Below are positions 41,360 through 46,263 of a stretch of DNA of 46,263 nt, piece after piece; the stretch's first letter is position 1; every line of letters starts with the position of its first letter. The stretch comes from CAJBVG01 sp943371235. Lineage in GTDB: Bacteria; Bacteroidota; Bacteroidia; Sphingobacteriales; Sphingobacteriaceae. The stretch covers positions 1 to 46,263 of the forward strand of contig CALRTZ010000023.1 in assembly GCA_943371235.1 (NCBI GenBank), read 5' to 3'. Below the pieces are notes generated by a model that was not told the origin of the DNA, did no database searches, and saw only the letters and a program-made list of their open reading frames with translations. The position numbers and the translations under genes are program-made.

Positions 41360-44300
41360 ATGTATAAAAGATTACAAACGCTCAGTTTAATGATTACTTT
41401 ATTATTCCTCGGAATAACCAATGGTTATGCCGAAGGGAGTAAAAATCTATATCCGAGCGGGGTAGCTGGTTTTAGGGCATATTTAGGAAGCCATGTAGCA
41501 ACATCAGTATATAATCCATTTCCTACAAAAGGTACAATGTATGTGTACGTGAGGCAAGGAGAAACAATTTATGTAGGATCGAGTGCACAAGGGATAGGAA
41601 CCGGGAGTTTAAAAGGGAGAATAGATTTAAAAGCACCTAATGGCGATCACTATAGTTCAGGTACGGCCTCTACCACAGTAGGTAGAATAGCTAATAGAAC
41701 AGAGGAATTAAATGGACCGGATTATGCTGGATATACAGCTGGTTATACTCCATACACTAGAACAGTAACTGCAGGCCAGGAAGGAATATGGCAAATTAAT
41801 TTTATATCACCAGATTCATCACAATTAGCAAATCCAGTTGCGAAGTTGGCGAATGCCACTTGGTCAGCGACCAACACAAGTGACCAACCAACAAATAATA
41901 ATTTAATAGCAGCATTTGATGTTTCGGTTCGGAACACAGCCAACAACGCATTTATTAATGGCAGGTTATTTACCACGATGTTCCATAGCGTGCAGGCTGC
42001 TGATTTTTCAAATGGCTTTTACGGGAAATTTTATGTATTAACGAATGATGGATTTTTCTATAAAGTTGAGAATAATGGTAGTCAGGGGTTAAACTCAGCT
42101 TTCTTTGTTAACAATAAAGGATTTAAAACAGCAAGTGGGGAAGCATCTTATTCAAGTTATAATAGCACCACTAATATTCCAGTTCAAGACCCACGTTCTG
42201 CAGATGGTATAAATAACATTACGCAAAAATTATTTTTTAATCCACCATCTTCAGATCTACCTCAAAATTCATTTTCAATTTTAGGAAACACATGGTTGAA
42301 AACCTCGCCAGTAACTCCAACAGTTAGTAATTATTCTTTCAATGGAGTGGAGGGAACGCCGAATGCCGCAGGAAGTAATCCGGCAGGTGGTTACATCAGT
42401 TTTTTTTCTAACCAGACTTGTAACTATAACATAGATATTGATGTAAACAATAACGGTATATATATTGATGCTGTAGATAGAAGATTAACTGGAACTGCAT
42501 TTTATGGAAACAATAGTGTGTTTTTTGATGGAAATGACGGGACTGGAAATAAAATTGGTTCAGGTACAACAACTATAAAAATTAAAGTAGTATTACTTGG
42601 TGCAGAAGTGCATTTCCCTTATTTGGATTTGGAGGATAACAGAAATGGTTTAATTATTTACAGAACCGATGCAAATGGAAATTCAATTGCCAATCAAGAT
42701 ACTTTATATTGGAATGATGAAACAATTACACCACAATCTGGAGGTGTACCAAGCCCTATAAAAGCAAACATTAATGGTATACGTAGTAGTATTAACGGAC
42801 ACAAGTTTGGAAATGGAACAGATGTTGGATTTGGTAATGAAAAATCGATTGATACATGGACATACATTCCAAGTCAGGCAGTAATTTCGAGTGTTAGTAT
42901 TGGAATTAGAGAATCAGATTTACAAACGGTAAGCATTACTCCAAGTTCGAGTACAGTTTGTCCGGGTGGAAATATAACGTATACAGTAGTTGTAAAGAAT
43001 AATGGTCCTGATAACGTAACAGGAGCAGCGTTTAGATTGGCATATCCAACTGATTTAACAAATGTTTCCATATCAGGCACAGTTACTACAGGTACAGGAA
43101 GTGTAGTATCAACTAGTACATCCACAGCACAGCAAGCAAATGCAGTGTTGAATATGAATAATGGTGCAATTATAACCATGACAGTTTCGGGTACGATTGC
43201 AAGTAACCCAGCAGGAAGTAGCATGGCAGTAACTGCTAGTATGATGAGACCTGCGGATGTTACGGACCCAGATGCTATTAATCCTGATGCAGCACCGCCT
43301 ACAGACCCTCAAGCGGAGTGTGATGCAGTAACTATTGGTTGTAATAATATTTTAACAAGCACTATTACAGTTGGTGCTTCCAACGTAATTACAGCGCCGG
43401 TTACAGCATCTTGTGGTACAAGTTTTAATGCTGGTGCATTTACTTCTACTGCTATTTCAGGAGCTGCATATTATTGGGAGATTTCGAATGATGGAATTAC
43501 ATGGTCGGCAGCAGGATCAACAGCACAGAATTACAATCCTCCGTCGCAAACTTCAACAAAATTTTATAGAAGAAGAGTTACTATATCAGGCTGTGCATCT
43601 CCATTTTTCAGTAATGTTGTTGCAATTTATATTAATACAGCACCAACGTTTACTAGTCAACCTACTTACACTGGTTTAACAAATTCATGTGGACCTTATG
43701 ATCCACCTATGATAACGGGACCAGTAATGGGAGGTGGTAATGGCATATATACGTACCAATGGCAAATGTCTACGGATGGAGGATCTAATTATAGTAATTT
43801 ATCTGGAGCTACAAGTAAAGATTACGATCCTGTATATTTTGCAACAGGTACAAGGCTATTTAGATGTCAGGTTATTTCAGGAGCATGTGCAGCAGTATCT
43901 AGTAACGCAATAACTATTACGGTTTCAGCATCAATCACTAATGAAATTGCTGCACCAAGTGTAGTTTATTTCTGTGAAAGTGGAAATCCGGGAATACTTA
44001 CTAACGTACAAAATTCAGGTTCGCCTTCGTATCAATGGGAAGTATCTACCAATGGAATTACATATTCGAATGCGAGTGGTACATCAACAAGTTCTACATA
44101 CGACCCTGCAAACATTACTACACCGGGTATTTATTATTACAGAAGAAAAAATACTTCAGGAGGTTGTGTACTATTCAGTAATGTTGTAGAAATTAGAATT
44201 TTCCCTGCTATTTCAAATAGCATTACATCTACTGGTCCTATTACATATTGCGGATCAGGGAATCCATCTGCATTTACAGGAGCACCAACTGGTGGTAGTG

Positions 44301-46263
44301 AAGTTTACTTTGTGAATTGGCAAGCTTCTACCACAAGTAGCACAACGGGTTTTGTTGATATTGATGGAGCCAATGCAATCGATTATGATGCGGGTGTGCT
44401 AACCCAAACAACTTACTTTAGACGAATTGTAAATACATCTTTCAATTGTACACAATCAATTAGTAATGTAATTACAGTTTCGGTTACACCGAATGCTACA
44501 GCATCTGATATTACTGCAAACAATGCTACTATTTGTGCGAATACCTCAACCAGTATTACGGCAAGTTCAACAGGAATAACATCACCAGTATATAAATGGT
44601 ATAGTAATGCAACACTCACAAATTTATTATTTACAGGTGCAACTTATACTACTCCAACTTTAACTGCTACTACTACTTATTATGTTACTCTAACAGGCAC
44701 TGAAAGATGCGAGAACATTGCAAACACAGGAAAAGCAGTTACGTTAACAGTTACACCAAGAGCTATTGCATCAGAAATTACAGCATCAAATGCAACGATT
44801 TGTGCAAGCACTACTACGACTATAACTGCAACTACAGCAATAGCATCCCCAATATTCAAGTGGTACAGCGATGCAGCTTTGACAACCTTATTATTTACGG
44901 GAGCAAGTTATACAACACCATCACTAACTAGCACTACAACCTATTACGTAAGTGTAAGCGGAACTGGTAAATGTGAGAACTTAACGAATACAGGTAAAGC
45001 AGTAACAGTAACAGTTACACCAAGAGCAGTTGCTTCAGATATTACTGCATCGAATGCAACAATTTGTGCAAGCACTACTACGACTATAACTGCAACTACA
45101 GCAATAGCATCACCAATATTTAAATGGTACAGTGATGCAGCCTTAACAACCTTATTATTTACAGGAGCAAGTTATACAACACCATCACTAACGTCTACAA
45201 CTACCTATTACGTAAGTGTAAGTGGAACTGGAAAATGTGAGAACTTAACAAATACAGGAAAAGCAGTTACAGTAACAGTTACACCGAGAGCAGTTGCAAC
45301 AGATATTACTGCAGCGAACGCAACGATTTGTGCAAGCACTACTACGACTATAACAGCAACTACAGCAATAGCATCCCCAATATTTAAATGGTACAGCGAT
45401 GCAGCCTTAACAACCTTATTATTTACAGGAGCAAGTTTTACAACACCATCATTAACATCAACTACAACTTATTATGTAAGTGTAAGCGGAACTGGTAAAT
45501 GTGAGAACTTAACAAACACTGGTAAAGCAGTTACGGTAACAGTAACACCGAGAGCGGTTGCATCAGATATTACCTCAAACGGAACTACTATTTGTGCAAA
45601 CACGACTGCTAGTTTATCAGCTACTTCAACAGGAATAACATCTGCAGTATACAAATGGTACAGCGATGCAGCACTTACAACTTTAGTAAATACAGGAGCA
45701 ACGTTTACGACTCCATCACTTACAGCAACTACTACTTATTATGTAACGGTTAACGGCACAGAGAAATGTGAGAACTTAACGAACACAGGTAAAGCAGTTA
45801 CAGTAACAGTTACACCTAGAGCAATTGCAACAGATATTACTGCAGCGAACGCAACGATTTGTGCAAGCACTACTACTACTATAACAGCAACTACAGCAAT
45901 AGCATCCCCAATATTCAAATGGTACAGTGATGCAGCGTTGACAACCTTATTATTTACAGGAGCAAGTTATACAACACCATCATTAACGTCTACAACTACC
46001 TATTACGTAAGTGTAAGCGGAACTGGTAAATGTGAGAACTTAACAAATACAGGAAAAGCAGTTACAATTACAGTTACACCAAGAGCAATTGCAACAGATA
46101 TTACTTCAAACGGAACAACGATTTGTGCAAACACGACTGCTAGTTTATCAGCTACTTCAACAGGAATAACCTCTGCAGTATACAAATGGTACAGCGATGC
46201 AGCCCTTACAACTTTAGTAAATACAGGAGCAACGTTTACTACTCCAAGTTTAACCGCAACTAC
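41360..46263 (+). CDS. Giant Ig-repeat surface adhesin, open at right edge
   Basis: Starts at ATG 41360 and runs open to the window end, more than 1634 residues, with no stop. Signal peptide about 1-24 (ending NGYA). Residues about 25-520 form an uncharacterised N-terminal region (LYPSGVAGFRAYLGS, VGSSAQGIGTG, DIDVNNNGIYIDAVDRRL). A DUF11-like domain lies at about 525-660 (ITYTVVVKNNGPDNVTGAAF). Four PKD/Ig-like repeats at about 675-1045 share YxWExSxDG and YRRxV...C...SN. From residue 1050, seven units of 88-89 residues match the CHU_C-associated Ig-like type (ICASTTTT, FKWYSDAALTT, TTYYVSVSG, KCENLTNTGKAVT). A sorting domain presumably lies beyond the window. Confidence 0.85.
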   Translation, partial: MYKRLQTLSLMITLLFLGITNGYAEGSKNLYPSGVAGFRAYLGSHVATSVYNPFPTKGTMYVYVRQGETIYVGSSAQGIGTGSLKGRIDLKAPNGDHYSSGTASTTVGRIANRTEELNGPDYAGYTAGYTPYTRTVTAGQEGIWQINFISPDSSQLANPVAKLANATWSATNTSDQPTNNNLIAAFDVSVRNTANNAFINGRLFTTMFHSVQAADFSNGFYGKFYVLTNDGFFYKVENNGSQGLNSAFFVNNKGFKTASGEASYSSYNSTTNIPVQDPRSADGINNITQKLFFNPPSSDLPQNSFSILGNTWLKTSPVTPTVSNYSFNGVEGTPNAAGSNPAGGYISFFSNQTCNYNIDIDVNNNGIYIDAVDRRLTGTAFYGNNSVFFDGNDGTGNKIGSGTTTIKIKVVLLGAEVHFPYLDLEDNRNGLIIYRTDANGNSIANQDTLYWNDETITPQSGGVPSPIKANINGIRSSINGHKFGNGTDVGFGNEKSIDTWTYIPSQAVISSVSIGIRESDLQTVSITPSSSTVCPGGNITYTVVVKNNGPDNVTGAAFRLAYPTDLTNVSISGTVTTGTGSVVSTSTSTAQQANAVLNMNNGAIITMTVSGTIASNPAGSSMAVTASMMRPADVTDPDAINPDAAPPTDPQAECDAVTIGCNNILTSTITVGASNVITAPVTASCGTSFNAGAFTSTAISGAAYYWEISNDGITWSAAGSTAQNYNPPSQTSTKFYRRRVTISGCASPFFSNVVAIYINTAPTFTSQPTYTGLTNSCGPYDPPMITGPVMGGGNGIYTYQWQMSTDGGSNYSNLSGATSKDYDPVYFATGTRLFRCQVISGACAAVSSNAITITVSASITNEIAAPSVVYFCESGNPGILTNVQNSGSPSYQWEVSTNGITYSNASGTSTSSTYDPANITTPGIYYYRRKNTSGGCVLFSNVVEIRIFPAISNSITSTGPITYCGSGNPSAFTGAPTGGSEVYFVNWQASTTSSTTGFVDIDGANAIDYDAGVLTQTTYFRRIVNTSFNCTQSISNVITVSVTPNATASDITANNATICANTSTSITASSTGITSPVYKWYSNATLTNLLFTGATYTTPTLTATTTYYVTLTGTERCENIANTGKAVTLTVTPRAIASEITASNATICASTTTTITATTAIASPIFKWYSDAALTTLLFTGASYTTPSLTSTTTYYVSVSGTGKCENLTNTGKAVTVTVTPRAVASDITASNATICASTTTTITATTAIASPIFKWYSDAALTTLLFTGASYTTPSLTSTTTYYVSVSGTGKCENLTNTGKAVTVTVTPRAVATDITAANATICASTTTTITATTAIASPIFKWYSDAALTTLLFTGASFTTPSLTSTTTYYVSVSGTGKCENLTNTGKAVTVTVTPRAVASDITSNGTTICANTTASLSATSTGITSAVYKWYSDAALTTLVNTGATFTTPSLTATTTYYVTVNGTEKCENLTNTGKAVTVTVTPRAIATDITAANATICASTTTTITATTAIASPIFKWYSDAALTTLLFTGASYTTPSLTSTTTYYVSVSGTGKCENLTNTGKAVTITVTPRAIATDITSNGTTICANTTASLSATSTGITSAVYKWYSDAALTTLVNTGATFTTPSLTAT
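44507..46263 (+). repeat. Tandem 264-267-bp Ig-like repeat array in the adhesin
   Basis: Units start at 44507, 44774, 45038, 45302, 45566, 45833 and 46097, the last cut by the window edge. Units 2, 3, 4 and 6 are near-identical in DNA (type A, ASPIFKWYSDAALTTLLFTGAS). Units 5 and 7 are a second, near-identical type B (SAVYKWYSDAALTTLVNTGAT). Unit 1 is intermediate and more diverged. All units stay in frame. Confidence 0.92.

Noticed and set aside
41212..41421. Minus-strand 69-codon frame in the adhesin leader
   Set aside because: It overlaps the adhesin start and reads through AT-rich leader. Phe/Lys-rich composition and lack of context fit a chance frame.
42874..43312. Minus-strand frames inside the adhesin gene
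   Set aside because: They mirror the repetitive Thr/Val-rich coding strand, which is continuously open for over 1600 codons with a signal peptide. The opposite frames are by-products of codon bias.
44507..46263. Regular repeats that might suggest a CRISPR array
   Set aside because: The period is 264-267 bp, units are coding and in frame, and there are no short repeats with unique spacers. They are Ig-like protein repeats.

Overview
The window is a low-GC chromosomal segment from a member of the Bacteroidota. The evidence is the type IX secretion (T9SS) signature: one type A and one type B sorting domain, a PorV/PorQ-family outer-membrane protein, a TonB-dependent receptor with a carboxypeptidase-regulatory N-terminus, and a very long CHU_C-type Ig-repeat adhesin. 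Bacteroidota-like -7 boxes (TAnnTTTG) precede several operons. The genus cannot be told from this sequence. I see no tRNA, rRNA, CRISPR array, insertion sequence or prophage.

Layout. 1-302: a short repeat-bearing intergenic edge. 303-1325: an SPFH membrane protein followed by a tiny ribbon-helix-helix regulator. 1327-4289 (minus): a LutB-like Fe-S protein and a secreted M28 peptidase. 4467-7865 (plus): an ECF sigma factor, an overlapping anti-sigma factor whose C-terminus looks like an outer-membrane beta-barrel, and a T9SS-secreted protein. 7912-9660 (minus): a T9SS type B surface protein. 9697-16924 (minus): a housekeeping block of rpiB, tatC and the fatty-acid/envelope genes accC, accB, fabH, plsX, rpmF and DUF177, with pdxA. 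16991-18702 (plus): rsmA and a serA-like dehydrogenase. 18848-27426 (plus): a three-gene envelope operon of TonB-dependent receptor, 1241-aa secreted protein and PorV/PorQ-like protein. 27514-28953: greA, a HIT protein and convergent ruvC. 29063-37158: surface polysaccharide genes, namely a GT2 and an ABC permease on plus, then methyltransferase, GT4, Wzx, Wzz-like and Wzy-like genes as a minus-strand operon. 37258-40960 (plus): rnhB, gcvT, a ComB-like phosphatase and a secreted esterase. 41360 to the right edge: a giant adhesin that stays open past the window, already more than 1630 residues, ending in an 88-89-residue Ig-like tandem array.

The most interesting material is the cell-surface biology. 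The sigma/anti-sigma pair has the architecture of an anti-sigma factor spanning both membranes. The secreted protein behind it shares a long uncharacterised domain with the 1241-aa protein of the receptor/PorV-like operon 15 kb away. The two loci could be parts of one surface sensing or assembly theme, but that link is inference. Smaller features worth attention are a bidirectional terminator that encodes the same last four residues of two convergent genes, a terminator-like hairpin directly in front of fabH, and an A-A-A-B-A-B pattern of near-identical repeats in the adhesin.
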